Positions 21,598 to 31,048 of a stretch of 64,000 bases of DNA are shown in pieces. Every line of letters starts with the position of its first letter. Position 1 is the stretch's first letter. The stretch comes from JAJXXT01 sp963764465. GTDB taxonomy: Bacteria; Pseudomonadota; Alphaproteobacteria; Acetobacterales; Acetobacteraceae. The DNA lies in NCBI GenBank assembly GCA_963764465.1, contig CAVXSO010000006.1, positions 372,001 through 436,000 on the forward strand, given 5' to 3'. A program made the position numbers and the translations under genes. The notes beneath the pieces are model-generated. The model was not told where the DNA came from. It saw only the letters and a program-made list of their open reading frames with translations, and did no database searches.

Positions 21598-22632
21598 CTA
21601 GACGAGCCCGGCTGCCTGCAGCAACTGCGCCGCCTGCCGGTCGTCGCCGATCTGGGCGATGGTGATCGCGGGCGGACGCAGCGTATCGAACGGCGCCAGC
21701 AGCTTGTTCGCCGCCACGCCCGGCCGCAGCGGGTACTCGAAATCAACCTCGCTCGCGGCCAGCGCCGCCTGCATCGTCTCGGAGACCAGGTGCGCAAGAA
21801 ACCGCTGCGCCGCCACCTGTTGGCGGGAGGATTTCAGGACCGCCGCCCCGGAGACGTTGATCAGGTTGCCCACGTCGCCCGGCGCGAACCGGTGCAGTTT
21901 GCTCGCCGTCTTCGCCGCCCCCCGCTCGGTCACGAGCCGGCACCAGTAATAGGCGTTGATGATCCCGGTCGCGACGGCGCCGCGGTCGACGGCCGCGATC
22001 ACCCCCTCGTCGTCGTCGTAGACCTTCGCGTTCGCCCGCATGGCCTTGAGCCACGCGAGCGCCGCCTCCCGCCCCTTCAGCGCCACGATCGCACCGATGA
22101 TCGGCAGCGTGTCCGCATCGGTCGGCGCGAACGCCACGCGCCCCTTCCACGCGGGGTCCGCGAAATCGAGCAGCGAGGCGGGCAGCGCGCCCGCGTCCAC
22201 CAGCTTCGGGTTGTAGGCAAGCACCGAATCGCGGGCGAGCACGCCGAGCCAGTTGCCGGCAGGCGCGCTCCACTTTCCTGGCACCTGCGCCAGCGTCGCC
22301 TTGTCCACCGGCGCCAGCATTCCCCGCTCGTCGAGCAGCAGCAGTTCCGGCGAGTTCTCGGTGAAATAGACATCGGCCGGCGAGTGCGCGCCCTCCGTCG
22401 CGATCTGGTTCGCGATCTCCGGCGCCTCGCCCAGATGTGCCTTCACCGCGATCCCCGTGGCGTTCGTGAACGCGGCGGTGATCATGTCCACCACCTGCTC
22501 GTGCTGCGCGGCGTAGAGCACGAGCGCGCCCGCCGCCCGCGCCGCGCGCGACAGCACGAACGGAGCGGCAAGCGCGGCCGCACCCCCCACCAGGGCGGCA
22601 CGGCGAGAGTGAACGGCCAAGGCAACCTCCAT
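21598..22632 (-). CDS. fbpA: iron(III) ABC transporter substrate-binding protein (FbpA type)
   Basis: Periplasmic ferric-binding protein, about 344 residues. The export signal contains SRRAALVGG followed by a hydrophobic stretch, compatible with the Tat route. The mature part has LVLYAAQHEQVVDMITAAF and VYFTENSPELLLLDERG, and retains tyrosines (NAYYWCRLV) where FbpA ligates iron. The ATG used overlaps a perfect GGAGGT site whose partner would be the TTG four codons in, so the true start may be that TTG. First gene of fbpABC. Confidence 0.85.
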   Translation of the reverse strand: MEVALAVHSRRAALVGGAAALAAPFVLSRAARAAGALVLYAAQHEQVVDMITAAFTNATGIAVKAHLGEAPEIANQIATEGAHSPADVYFTENSPELLLLDERGMLAPVDKATLAQVPGKWSAPAGNWLGVLARDSVLAYNPKLVDAGALPASLLDFADPAWKGRVAFAPTDADTLPIIGAIVALKGREAALAWLKAMRANAKVYDDDEGVIAAVDRGAVATGIINAYYWCRLVTERGAAKTASKLHRFAPGDVGNLINVSGAAVLKSSRQQVAAQRFLAHLVSETMQAALAASEVDFEYPLRPGVAANKLLAPFDTLRPPAITIAQIGDDRQAAQLLQAAGLV

Positions 22633-22649
22633 TTGCGAACGCTTCGCAA
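22633..22649. promoter_or_regulatory. perfect 17-bp palindrome, candidate operator of fbpABC
   Basis: TTGCGAA-CGC-TTCGCAA is a 7-3-7 inverted repeat directly before the fbpA ATG and about where transcription should start from the promoter described next. The GAA-N3-TTC core and 7-3-7 spacing are the same as in the iron-control element bound by Irr in other alphaproteobacteria, though the outer bases differ. A metal-sensing repressor site is inferred. Confidence 0.5.
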
Positions 22650-22652
22650 TTG

Positions 22653-22681
22653 CAGCTAATGCCGCGCCGCCGCGCTGTCAA
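22653..22681 (-). promoter_or_regulatory. sigma-70-type promoter of fbpABC
   Basis: A perfect -35 box TTGACA lies at 22676-22681 on the minus strand. Sixteen or seventeen bases downstream is a weaker -10 (TTAGCT or TAGCTG). The start of transcription would fall in or at the edge of the adjacent palindrome. Confidence 0.5.
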
Positions 22682-22895
22682 GCGCGGAACCAATTCCGCA
22701 GCGCAGATCGCCATCCCCGCGCCAATGAGCGGGAACCGCATCACGTCCCGGCTGTGGCGGTCGGGTTGCCGCGCGGTGATCCCCGATGGCGTGGTCGAGA
22801 CATGATCCAGATCAACGCCGAATTCCGGGAAACCCTGTAGTTTCAGCAATAAATGAAGTTCGCCTTCGGAGAGTGCAAAGGGGTCGGTGGGTGCA

Positions 22896-24399
22896 ATGAG
22901 TAAAAAAATCAATGGCAACGGCAAAAACAAGCACGGGGCCGCGGAAAAGGGCGGCCGGGCAGAAAAGAGTCCCGCCTCCGTGAAGCATTCCGGCAAGGTC
23001 ATCCTGATGGCCCAGGATGGCGCCCACGCCGGCGGCGGCGAGTCACACGTGTCTGCGCCAAGCGACAGTCGCGCCAAGGGAAAGGCCCTGCGGGTGGCGG
23101 TGCCGCGCGAATCCCATGCGGGCTGGAAGGCGCCGAAGAACCGTCGCGACCCGATCGATCTGCTGGTCGAGTCCAATGAAGGCCGCATGCTTCAGCTGAT
23201 TCCGATCCGGTTCGGACGGATGATGCAGTCGCCGTTCACCTTCTACCGCGGGTCGGCGGCCATCATGGCGGCTGATCTGGCGACCACCGCGCAATCCGGT
23301 CTGCGCGTCCAGGCCTGCGGCGATGCGCATCTGCTGAACTTCGGCGGCTTCGCCACGCCGGAACGCAACATCGTGTTCGATATCAACGATCTCGACGAGA
23401 CGCTGCCAGCGCCCTGGGAGTGGGACGTCAAACGCCTCGCCGCGAGCATCGTCATCGCCGGCCGATACCTCCGCTTTAGCGAGACACAGGCGGCTCGGGC
23501 GGCCGAGGCCTCCGTGCGGTCGTATCGCGAGCACATGGCCGACTATTCTTCCAAGCGGGCGCTCGAGGTCTGGTACGAGACGATCGGCGCCGACGACGTG
23601 CTGGAGTTGGTCGACGAGCGCCGGCGTGAGATTATGAAGAAGCGGATCGACACGGCCGAGGAAAAAAGCTCCCCGGAATTCGTGTTCCCGAAGCTCGTCG
23701 AGCATCGAGGGGCCGAACCGCGATTCAAGGATGATCCGCCGTTGATCTTCCACCCCTCGGAGGAGATGGCGCCCGGGGTCACGTCGGGTTTCAAGGAACC
23801 TCTCGCACGCTATCACGCCTCGCTGCCAGACCATGTGCGCGTGTTGTTCGACCGCTACCACCTCTGCGATCTCGCGGTGAAGGTCGTCGGCATCGGCAGC
23901 GTCGGCACCATGTGCGCCGTCGGGCTGTTTATCGCGGCGGAGGACGATCCCCTGTTCCTGCAGGTCAAGGAAGCGAAGGACGTCCGTGCTGGAACCTTAT
24001 GCGGGCAAGAGCGTCTACAAGAACCATGGCCAGCGGGTGGTGTGCGGCCAGCGCCTGATGCAGTCCGCGGCGGACATCTTCCTGGGATGGTCGACCGGGG
24101 AGCGCGGCAGTGATTTCTACGTGCGCCAGCTCCGCGACATGAAGATCTCGGCCATCATCGAGGACTGGGACGAGGAGATGTTGCTGACGTTCGGGAAACT
24201 GTGCGGCTGGGCGCTGGCAAAGGCGCACGCGCGCTCGGGCGATGCTGCGCAGATCGCCGGCTACATGGGCTCGAGCTCCACATTCGACGACGCGATCACC
24301 GAATTCGCGGTGGAATACGCCGACCAGAACGAGCGGGACTACAGGGCATTCATCAAGGCGGTTCGCGAGGGACGGGTGGAGGTGATTTCTGGAGCCTGA
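22896..24399 (+). pseudogene. DUF2252 family protein, one-base frameshift
   Basis: A DUF2252 protein (kinase/phosphotransferase-like fold, function unknown). It has an N-terminal Lys/Gly-rich segment, then FYRGSAAIMAADL and CGDAHLLNFGGFATPERNIVFDINDLDET, which mark the family. The frame is lost at about 23978: after LFLQVKEAK the sequence continues in another frame as SVLEPYAGKSVYKNHGQRVV to the normal C-terminus. Removing one G from AAGGACG restores about 500 residues. The ATG chosen follows AAGGGG, with a GTG three codons before it. It is either newly broken or misread. Confidence 0.75.
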
Positions 24400-24455
24400 G
24401 GCCTCGCGGTCATCCGGCGCCGGCGTAAACGGTACGGGCAGGTAAGGATTTTTCG

Positions 24456-25552
24456 ATGTTTTATCGTGGGTTCGTTCGGTGCGGATTTACATCGACCCTC
24501 CTCGTGCTGACGATGGTCGGCTGCGCCTCGATCGGGCCGCAGGTCATTCCGCGCGATCGCATCGACTATCTCTCGTCCATCGCCAATTCATGGAAGGAAC
24601 AGACCCTCCTCAACGTCGTCCGAATACGTTACGGGGACGCTCCGAGCTTTCTCGATGTCTCATCGGTCATCAGCAATTACGCCATCGGCGGCCAGCTCAC
24701 CGCTGGCGGCGCCATTAACTCCAACCTCACCAGCGTAGCGCCCTGGAGCACCGCATCACGTCGGGGCCGGCGTCGCCTACCAGGACCGACCGACCATCTC
24801 CTATACTCCGCTGTCGGGCGACAAGTTCACCAAGAGCCTGCTGCGGCCGATCACACCGATCGGAATCTTCCAGCTCATCCAGGCTGGCTACGCCGCGGAC
24901 TTCATCCTGCAGGTAACGGTACGATCCTTGAACGGCATCAGGAACCAGAGTTCCTCGGGCGGCCGGGTTCAGGCCGCTGATCCCGCGTTCTATCCCGTCC
25001 TGGAGGCCCTGCGGCGGCTCCAGATTTCCGGAGCGGTCAGTCTGCGGCTGGAAAAGCGCGGCCCGGAAGAGGTGGGGGTCCTGGTGCTGGCCCCTTCACG
25101 GAGCCCGCAAGTCAACCAGGACCTGAAATTCGTGATGGACAAGCTGCATCTCACGCCTGGAAAGGATGACGAGATCACGCTCGCCTTCGGCGCCGTCCAG
25201 CGCAGCGACCGGGAGTTGGCGGTGCTCTCCCGCTCCATGGCCGAGATTTTGATCGAGCTCGCAGCCGGCATCGAGGTGCCGGCGGCAGATGTGGCGGATG
25301 GAGTCACGGTGCCGTCCGTGCGCCTGGCCAGCGCCAAGGACCCGCGAGACCGGCCGCTGGTCCGCATTCTGTCGGGCCCGGCTCCACCTCGGGACGCATT
25401 TTGCGCGATCCGCTATCAGGACACCTGGTTCTGGATCGACAACCATGATTTCGCGTCGAAGCGTGTCTTTCACGGGACTGATGATTTTCTTTTCGCTGGC
25501 GGAAACCGGCGTCACGCCGCAAGTGCCCGCCCTGACGATCCCCGTGCAGTGA
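24456..25552 (+). pseudogene. hypothetical lipoprotein with two one-base frameshifts
   Basis: An exported lipoprotein of unknown function: signal segment CGFTSTLLVLTMVGC with lipobox MVGC. The sequence runs SIANSWKEQTLLNVVRIRYGDAPSFLDVSSVISNYAIGG, jumps frame near 24756 and continues HVGAGVAYQDRPTISYTPLSGDKFTKSLLRPITPIGIFQLIQAG to DTWFWIDNHDFASKRVF. It then jumps again near 25471 to GLMIFFSLAETGV and the stop. Both jumps are repaired by deleting one base. The joined protein has about 364 residues and reads as one family, so it was intact recently. It follows DUF2252 by 56 bases. Confidence 0.65.
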
Positions 25553-25823
25553 GCGAAGCTCAATCCTCGCCTGTCCGTCGCACGCCGGTGCTTGCGCAGC
25601 CTGGCCGCCGTGGGCGAATTCGGCCGCTGCTGTCCGGGGCTTGAAGTCCGGTTCCGCTGCCGCGCGGAGTGTCTGAACGCCCGCGAGTTCCAGACGCTTG
25701 CGTGACCGTCTTGCATCGAACGGGCAACGTCCTCCCGCCACGACGTGTTTGGTTCCAGCAGGAGATGCCTGGGTCGAACGAACGCAACCGGCCCGCCGCG
25801 CCATAGTCAGACCCCGAAACCCC

Positions 25824-26948
25824 TCAGACGTGATCTTCCAGGTCGCGCTGCTCGATCAACGTGGAGGTCTCCGCGGCATCGCCCGACCGGCACGCGCGTT
25901 TGCTGTCGGACTCGTCCAACGCCACCAGGAGCGCGCCGACGCGGTTCACCGACGAGAGGCACTCAGCCAGACCGGGATAGTTGTCCACGAGCCAGTTGAG
26001 TGCTGTTTGCACCATCACGAAGGCGGCCGCCGCCTGGGCAGACTGGCCCAGCGACATGGTACCGATCAGGTATTTGGGTGCGCACAAGATCCAGCCGACA
26101 ACCGGCGCCACCAGGATGTTGCCCTGTGACACCAGCGTGGTGCGCATGAACTGGGCAGCCAAATCGTGCCAACGCGCGATCACGGTGTCGAATGCCTTGT
26201 CCAGCAAGCGACGCTGTGGAGCGCCATCGCCCGACGCCGATCCAACCAAACCGCGCTCGCGCAGTTTGGAAGCGACCGAGCGGAACTGTGCCTCGGCTGC
26301 GTTCTTCCCCGCGATGACATGGACCATGCGGCGGCCGATGACCGTCATGGCGAACGTCAGCAACGCGGAATAGATGATCACCATGATCACCATGTATTTC
26401 GGCACCGTCAGCACGTGACCGAAGACCACGACCTGGAGATCACCGCCGACGTTCCACAGGATGCCAACGAAGATCACGACGTTGAGCAGCGCGGTCAGCA
26501 GGCCGGCAGCCATGCTCACCGGGGCGTCCGTTGCCACACGCGCATCCTCGGCGATCCGGTATTCCGGATTCCGGTCCTCGCCCTGCTGGAAATGCAGCTG
26601 CAGAAAGCGATCGTTCGCCAGCCAGCGATCGATCAGATTCCTGGTCAGCCAGGCCCGCCATTTGCGCTGTACCGTCATGCGCGCCCAGATCGACAGGACC
26701 GCCACCAGGAGACTCAGGCTTGCGAGCAGCAGGAAAAGCTGTGCCTGCATCCGTAGCGTGGCGCCATCGCGGCGTCCGAACGCATCGAAGAAATCGCGCG
26801 CCCAATAGTTCAGGCGGTACTGCACGGCCATTTGCAGGACAGTAAAGCCGACCAGCACCGCCGTGAGGATCCAGGCGACCGAGGCGCCAGGCGTATGCCA
26901 ATACCTCGAGGCAAAGCGCCAAAAGCGGGCAGCCGGGAGGCGGCCCAT
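25824..26948 (-). CDS. SbmA/BacA-like (YddA-type) transporter, membrane domain only
   Basis: A 374-residue membrane protein matching the transmembrane half of YddA-type ABC exporters and of SbmA/BacA. It has NYWARDFFDAFGRRDGATL, WRAWLTRNLIDRWLAND, NPEYRIAEDARVATD and the final NWLVDNYPGLAECLSSVNRVGALLVALDE. In YddA-type proteins this last segment leads into an ATPase domain of about 200 residues. Here a stop follows after ~25 more residues, so there is no Walker A, signature or Walker B. It may be proton-driven like SbmA, or truncated. It starts 22 bases after a DUF3309 gene. Confidence 0.75.
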   Translation of the reverse strand: MGRLPAARFWRFASRYWHTPGASVAWILTAVLVGFTVLQMAVQYRLNYWARDFFDAFGRRDGATLRMQAQLFLLLASLSLLVAVLSIWARMTVQRKWRAWLTRNLIDRWLANDRFLQLHFQQGEDRNPEYRIAEDARVATDAPVSMAAGLLTALLNVVIFVGILWNVGGDLQVVVFGHVLTVPKYMVIMVIIYSALLTFAMTVIGRRMVHVIAGKNAAEAQFRSVASKLRERGLVGSASGDGAPQRRLLDKAFDTVIARWHDLAAQFMRTTLVSQGNILVAPVVGWILCAPKYLIGTMSLGQSAQAAAAFVMVQTALNWLVDNYPGLAECLSSVNRVGALLVALDESDSKRACRSGDAAETSTLIEQRDLEDHV

Positions 26949-26970
26949 ATCCGGCGCCTCGTTCGGGATG

Positions 26971-27141
26971 TCAGCCGTGATAGAACTGCACTCCGCCGAG
27001 CAGCCACGCTATGAGAAGGATGATCAGCACCAGGCCGAGAACCCCGCCCACTCCCCGCCCGCCGTATCGGCTGTAGCCATAGTAGCCGCCCCCGCCGCCG
27101 AGCAGCACGATCAGCAGGACGAGGATGAGAATTGTGCTCAT
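26971..27141 (-). CDS. DUF3309 small membrane protein
   Basis: A 56-residue peptide with two hydrophobic segments (MSTILILVLLIVLL and VGGVLGLVLIILLIAWLLGG) around a Gly/Tyr hinge (GGGGGYYGYSRYGG), the DUF3309 pattern. The start has AAGGTG upstream. It lies 22 bases before the SbmA-like gene, probably in one transcript. Its role is unknown; members are common, stress-associated small membrane proteins in soil proteobacteria. Confidence 0.75.
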   Translation of the reverse strand: MSTILILVLLIVLLGGGGGYYGYSRYGGRGVGGVLGLVLIILLIAWLLGGVQFYHG

Positions 27142-27650
27142 GAGTCACCTTCCTGTCAGTTCTGAAGCCATTTTTGCCGGACCGCGGCGGCGCGGCGTTC
27201 GCTCGTCGGTGGCGTCATCATTGCGTGTGCCGGCCGGCGGATTTCTTGATCGCATTCCCGGTGCCGGCGACATCCTGCCCCGTCCACGCAACGCTGTGAC
27301 AGGCGCCTGGCGGCGGTCCGAAGGCCGTCAATCCGGGCGACTGAAACGAGAATGCACGTCTGGTACATTCCACGGCCCTCTGAGCGCTTCCAGGCCCCGA
27401 TTTTCGCTACGCAGGGATACCGCAGGCTGCTTGAAACAATCGCAGCAAGGCGACATCACCGCGGAAAGCGACGCCGACAGGACAACGATCTGGTAGGCTG
27501 CGTTGGATGCGGCCTCATTGATCTGGATCAGAATGCATCACGAGGAACTCGCGCGGTGTTGGGGGCCCGGCTCAAAAATCGCATCCCGTCGCACGCGGCT
27601 GCGAGCTGGTGAGCGCGAGGCAGGCTCGGAAACCGGCCATGGCTCGGCTC
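27142..27650. other. intergenic stretch without a supported gene
   Basis: Short open frames exist on both strands, but none has a ribosome site, a recognisable motif or consistent codon use. The base composition is less GC-biased than the flanks. No RNA gene or repeat was recognised. Confidence 0.5.
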
Positions 27651-27833
27651 CTATGCCGCCACCAGGTGGCCGCGCGGCCGGCACTGTCGCCGCTTCTCGG
27701 CCGGATGGGGCAGCGCCTCATCCACCAGCGCCCGAATCTGCCGCCCTTTGCGCTGCGCCAGCTCGCGCAGTGTCGCCACGATCGTCGCACCCACCTGGGT
27801 GGCGAATTTCTCCCGCGTCGCAGACGCCGTCAC
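27651..27833 (-). CDS. short antitoxin-like/DNA-binding protein fragment
   Basis: A 60-residue frame from a GTG. The first 42 residues (TREKFATQVGATIVATLREL, then AQRKGRQIRALVDEAL) resemble ribbon-helix-helix-like small proteins that are usually ~80 residues and often act as antitoxins. After EAL the sequence becomes PHPAEKRRQCRPRGH, unlike a typical continuation, so it may be frameshifted at the 3' end. No toxin gene is adjacent. It is given with low confidence as a fragment. Confidence 0.35.
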   Translation of the reverse strand: MTASATREKFATQVGATIVATLRELAQRKGRQIRALVDEALPHPAEKRRQCRPRGHLVAA

Positions 27834-27960
27834 GCCGGTTCATTCCACCCTCGTGGCGGGCGTCGTGATGGATCAGGACAGATCAGGACCCACGCAAACC
27901 CCCACCCTTGTCCCATTCGCGCCCCGCCCGTAGCTTCCGCCCGCCAGACCGGGGGAACCC

Positions 27961-28740
27961 ATGCCCAAGCTCGCCGCCAATCTTTCCATGATGTTCAACG
28001 AGTTGCCGTTCCTCGATCGCTTCGCGGCGGCATCGAAGGCGGGCTTCAAGGCGGTCGAGTTTCTCTTCCCCTACGAATACCCCGCCCCCGAAATCGCCCG
28101 GCGCCTCGCCGACAACGGCCTCACCCAGGCGCTCTTCAACATGCCCCCTGGCGACTGGGCCGGCGGCGAGCGTGGCCTCGCCTCCCTCCCCGGCCGCGTT
28201 CACGAGTTCCGCGACGGCGTGGCCAAGGCGCTCGACTACGCGAACGCGCTCAACTGCAAGCTCGTCCACATGATGGCTGGCATCCCGCCCCAGGGTACGG
28301 CGCCCGTCACGGCCGCGGCGCTCTACGCCAGCAACCTCGCCTGGGCCGCGGAGCACGCTTCGGCCGCCAGCGTGCGGCTGGCCATCGAGCCCATCAACCA
28401 CCGCGACATGCCCGGCTTTCACCTCAATACCATGCAGCAAGCCGCGGATGTTATTGCTGCGATCGGCGCCGCGCGCGTCGGCCTGCAGTTCGACGTCTAT
28501 CACTGCCAGGTCACCGAGGGCGACGTCACCAAGCGCATGGAGCGCTTCATGCCCATCATCGCGCACATGCAGATCGCGGACGTCCCCGCCCGCAACGAGC
28601 CCGGCACCGGCGAACTCGGCTGGGCGCACATCTTCCGCCGCATGGACGAGCTCGGCTACCAGGGCTGGGTCGGCTGCGAATACCGCCCCGCGGGCGAGAC
28701 CGTGGCTGGCCTCGCCTGGCGCAAAACCTTCGGAGTCTGA
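27961..28740 (+). CDS. hyi: hydroxypyruvate isomerase family protein (Hyi/OtnI)
   Basis: A TIM-barrel sugar-phosphate-isomerase-like enzyme, 259 residues. It interconverts hydroxypyruvate and tartronate semialdehyde, or as OtnI isomerises 2-oxo-tetronate. It has the Hyi opening (KLAANLSMMFNELPFLDRF), AIEPINHRDMPGFHL with the metal-binding Glu, and FDVYHCQ ... MQIADVPARNEPGTGEL. GGGGGA precedes the ATG. The next gene encodes the reductase that uses tartronate semialdehyde, supporting the Hyi call; otnK and otnC lie 25 kb away, so an OtnI role is the alternative. Confidence 0.88.
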   Translation: MPKLAANLSMMFNELPFLDRFAAASKAGFKAVEFLFPYEYPAPEIARRLADNGLTQALFNMPPGDWAGGERGLASLPGRVHEFRDGVAKALDYANALNCKLVHMMAGIPPQGTAPVTAAALYASNLAWAAEHASAASVRLAIEPINHRDMPGFHLNTMQQAADVIAAIGAARVGLQFDVYHCQVTEGDVTKRMERFMPIIAHMQIADVPARNEPGTGELGWAHIFRRMDELGYQGWVGCEYRPAGETVAGLAWRKTFGV

Positions 28741-28781
28741 TCAGCTTTGCCGTTCAACAACCTGAAATTTTGGAGAATTCC

Positions 28782-29657
28782 ATGAAAATCGGTTTCATCG
28801 GGCTCGGCATCATGGGCCGCCCCATGGCGCTCAACCTCAAAGCCGCCGGCCACGACCTCTTCATCCCCGAGCGCAAGAGCCTCACGCCGGAACTGCGCGC
28901 CGCCGCCACCGTCTGCGGCGACTCCGCCGCGGTCGCCGAGCAGTCCGAGGTCGTCATCACCATGGTGCCGGACACACCGGACGTGGAGCAGGTACTGTTC
29001 GGCCATCACGGCGTCGCGGAGGGTCTGCAGAGGGGCGCGCTGGTCATCGACATGTCGTCGATCTCGCCCATCGCCACACGCGGATTCGCGGCGCGAATCG
29101 AATCGTCGGGTGGCCAGTGGCTCGATGCGCCCGTCTCCGGCGGCGAGGTCGGCGCCAAGAATGCCTCGCTGACCATCATGGTCGGTGGCAGCGCGGCCGC
29201 ATTCGCCCGCGCCAAGCCGCTGTTCGAGGTGATGGGCAAGAACATCACCCATGTCGGCGAGGCCCCGGGCGCTGGCCAGGTCTGCAAGGTCGCCAACCAG
29301 ATCATCGTCGCCCTGAACATCCAGGCCGTCGCGGAAGCCCTTACTTTCGCAAAGAAGGCCGGCGCCGACCCCGCGGCCGTGCGCCAGGCGCTGATGGGCG
29401 GCTTTGCTTCCTCGCGGATCCTGGAAGTCCATGCCGAGCGCATGCTCAACCGCAGCTTCCAGCCCGGATTCCGCATCCGCCTGCACCAGAAGGACCTCAA
29501 CCTGGCGCTCGGCTCGGCGCGGGACATGGGCATGGCGCTGCCCAACACCGCCATCACCCAGCAGATGTTCTCAGCCGTCGCCGCGCAGGGCGGGGCGGAC
29601 CTCGACCATTCCGCCCTGGTCAAGGCGGTGGAGACCCTGGCCGGTCTCACACCGTAA
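28782..29657 (+). CDS. glxR: 2-hydroxy-3-oxopropionate (tartronate semialdehyde) reductase
   Basis: An NAD(P)-dependent beta-hydroxyacid dehydrogenase of 291 residues that reduces tartronate semialdehyde to D-glycerate. It has the dinucleotide turn GLGIMGRPM at residues 7-15, the substrate loop DAPVSGGEVGAKN, and the catalytic lysine in CKVANQII. The start follows TGGAGA. With the Hyi gene 41 bases upstream it forms the lower half of the glyoxylate-to-glycerate route; a glyoxylate carboligase is not in the window. GarR/LtnD-like function is the alternative. Confidence 0.87.
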   Translation: MKIGFIGLGIMGRPMALNLKAAGHDLFIPERKSLTPELRAAATVCGDSAAVAEQSEVVITMVPDTPDVEQVLFGHHGVAEGLQRGALVIDMSSISPIATRGFAARIESSGGQWLDAPVSGGEVGAKNASLTIMVGGSAAAFARAKPLFEVMGKNITHVGEAPGAGQVCKVANQIIVALNIQAVAEALTFAKKAGADPAAVRQALMGGFASSRILEVHAERMLNRSFQPGFRIRLHQKDLNLALGSARDMGMALPNTAITQQMFSAVAAQGGADLDHSALVKAVETLAGLTP

Positions 29658-29907
29658 ATAACGCGTCATAAATATATCGGCCGTCTCGCCCGCTGCGATT
29701 AACCGTTGAACAGGGTTTCGCGGGCACCTATGATCTCGTCCTGAGGTTGCTGAGTCGGCGCGGTTCTCGCGCTGGCGGTGCGGGTGGGGTGTCGCCCGAA
29801 ACAGGAGCCTGTCGGTCCGGCAATGACTGCCGGCCGATGGAGCGTTGTCGCGTGACACGTACGGGCCCGGAAAAGCGCGGCCCGCCGCACTGGAGAGGAG
29901 CATTTCG

Positions 29908-30783
29908 ATGCGGTTCACTGAAGTCGGTCAGCAGCTCCGGGCGTATCGCCTGGAGTCCGGCCTGCGTGCCGAGGAAATCGCCGCCAGGCTCGGCGTTTCC
30001 CGCGCCGCGCTCTACCGGTACGAGAAGGGCGAGGTCATCAAGCTGGACACCATCCAGCGCCTGGCCGAGCTGCTGAAGATCTCCCCGCTGTCGCTGCTGG
30101 GCATTGGCGTCGAGTACTACGCCCGCCCGGTCGGCTATTTCGAGCGCCTGCGCCAGTCGGAGGAAACGGCGGACCAGATCCTCCAGCTCGCCGAGCCGAT
30201 CACCTACCTCACGACATCGGACCGGTTCGACCAGGCGCTCGCCGCCGCCTTCGAGGAAGCCGCCTCCCAGGCCACCACGGAACGCGGGGCCATCATCGCC
30301 GCGGGCGAGCAGATCCTCGGCATCCTTGCCGCGCGGAAGCGCCTTTACGGCCAGCGCCGCCCCTCCATCATCTGCATGATGTCGGCCGGCCGCGTCCGCT
30401 CCTTCCTCGAGCTTGGCATCGCCGGGGCCCTGCCGCTGTCGGACCGCCTGCGCCGCCAGTGCCGGGACGTCGCGGCCGCGGAGGTGGAGCACATCGCCGC
30501 CCTGATGGAAGCCGAGCCCATGGGCCTGCAGTTCGGCCTGCTCTCCAACATGGAACCGGCCGGCACGTTCAAGATCCTGCGCTCGCGGGACCGCGCCACG
30601 CTCGCCATCAATCCGCACCGCTGCGACAGCGGGCCGGGTCAGGCGGCCGGGGTGGCGATGCTGACGAGCGCGGACGAGGCGCTCGCCGCCCACCAGCGCG
30701 TGGCGGAGGCACTATGGCGCGGCGCGCTCAAGGGCGCCCCGGGGGCAGCGCGGTTGCGCGGCCTGATTCCAGCCTTCGCCTGA
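29908..30783 (+). CDS. XRE family transcriptional regulator
   Basis: A 291-residue regulator with an N-terminal helix-turn-helix (GQQLRAYRLESGLRAEEIAARLGVSRAALYRYEKG) and a large C-terminal domain without a recognised ligand motif. The start ATG follows GGAGAGGAG. Long XRE proteins of this shape often sense metabolites. It lies 250 bases after the glyoxylate genes and could control them, but no operator pair was identified. The 265 bases after it hold nothing I can support. Confidence 0.8.
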   Translation: MRFTEVGQQLRAYRLESGLRAEEIAARLGVSRAALYRYEKGEVIKLDTIQRLAELLKISPLSLLGIGVEYYARPVGYFERLRQSEETADQILQLAEPITYLTTSDRFDQALAAAFEEAASQATTERGAIIAAGEQILGILAARKRLYGQRRPSIICMMSAGRVRSFLELGIAGALPLSDRLRRQCRDVAAAEVEHIAALMEAEPMGLQFGLLSNMEPAGTFKILRSRDRATLAINPHRCDSGPGQAAGVAMLTSADEALAAHQRVAEALWRGALKGAPGAARLRGLIPAFA

Positions 30784-31048
30784 TCGGCTGTTCGATAACG
30801 CCTCTTCAGCGGCTATCCGCCGGCGTTTCGCCGTGGTCCGGAGTTCGCGGCCAGCCCCTCGATTTCCCGTGGAGCGGCTTCGTTCCGGTGCTCGCGTATC
30901 GCCGGCGGCCGCCCGCTGAAGCACGCCCCTGACGCCCCGGCGCGGCGGTCTCCAACAGTCGCGTCACCGCGCGCCTTCTCCAAACGTTATGCCTGCCGCG
31001 CGGCCGTGGCGTCTGGGCAGCGGCGGCGTGCGTCTCTATCGTCGCGGC

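Noticed and set aside
30784..31048. Possible small gene between the XRE regulator and alaX
   Set aside because: Short frames only, with no ribosome site or motif.
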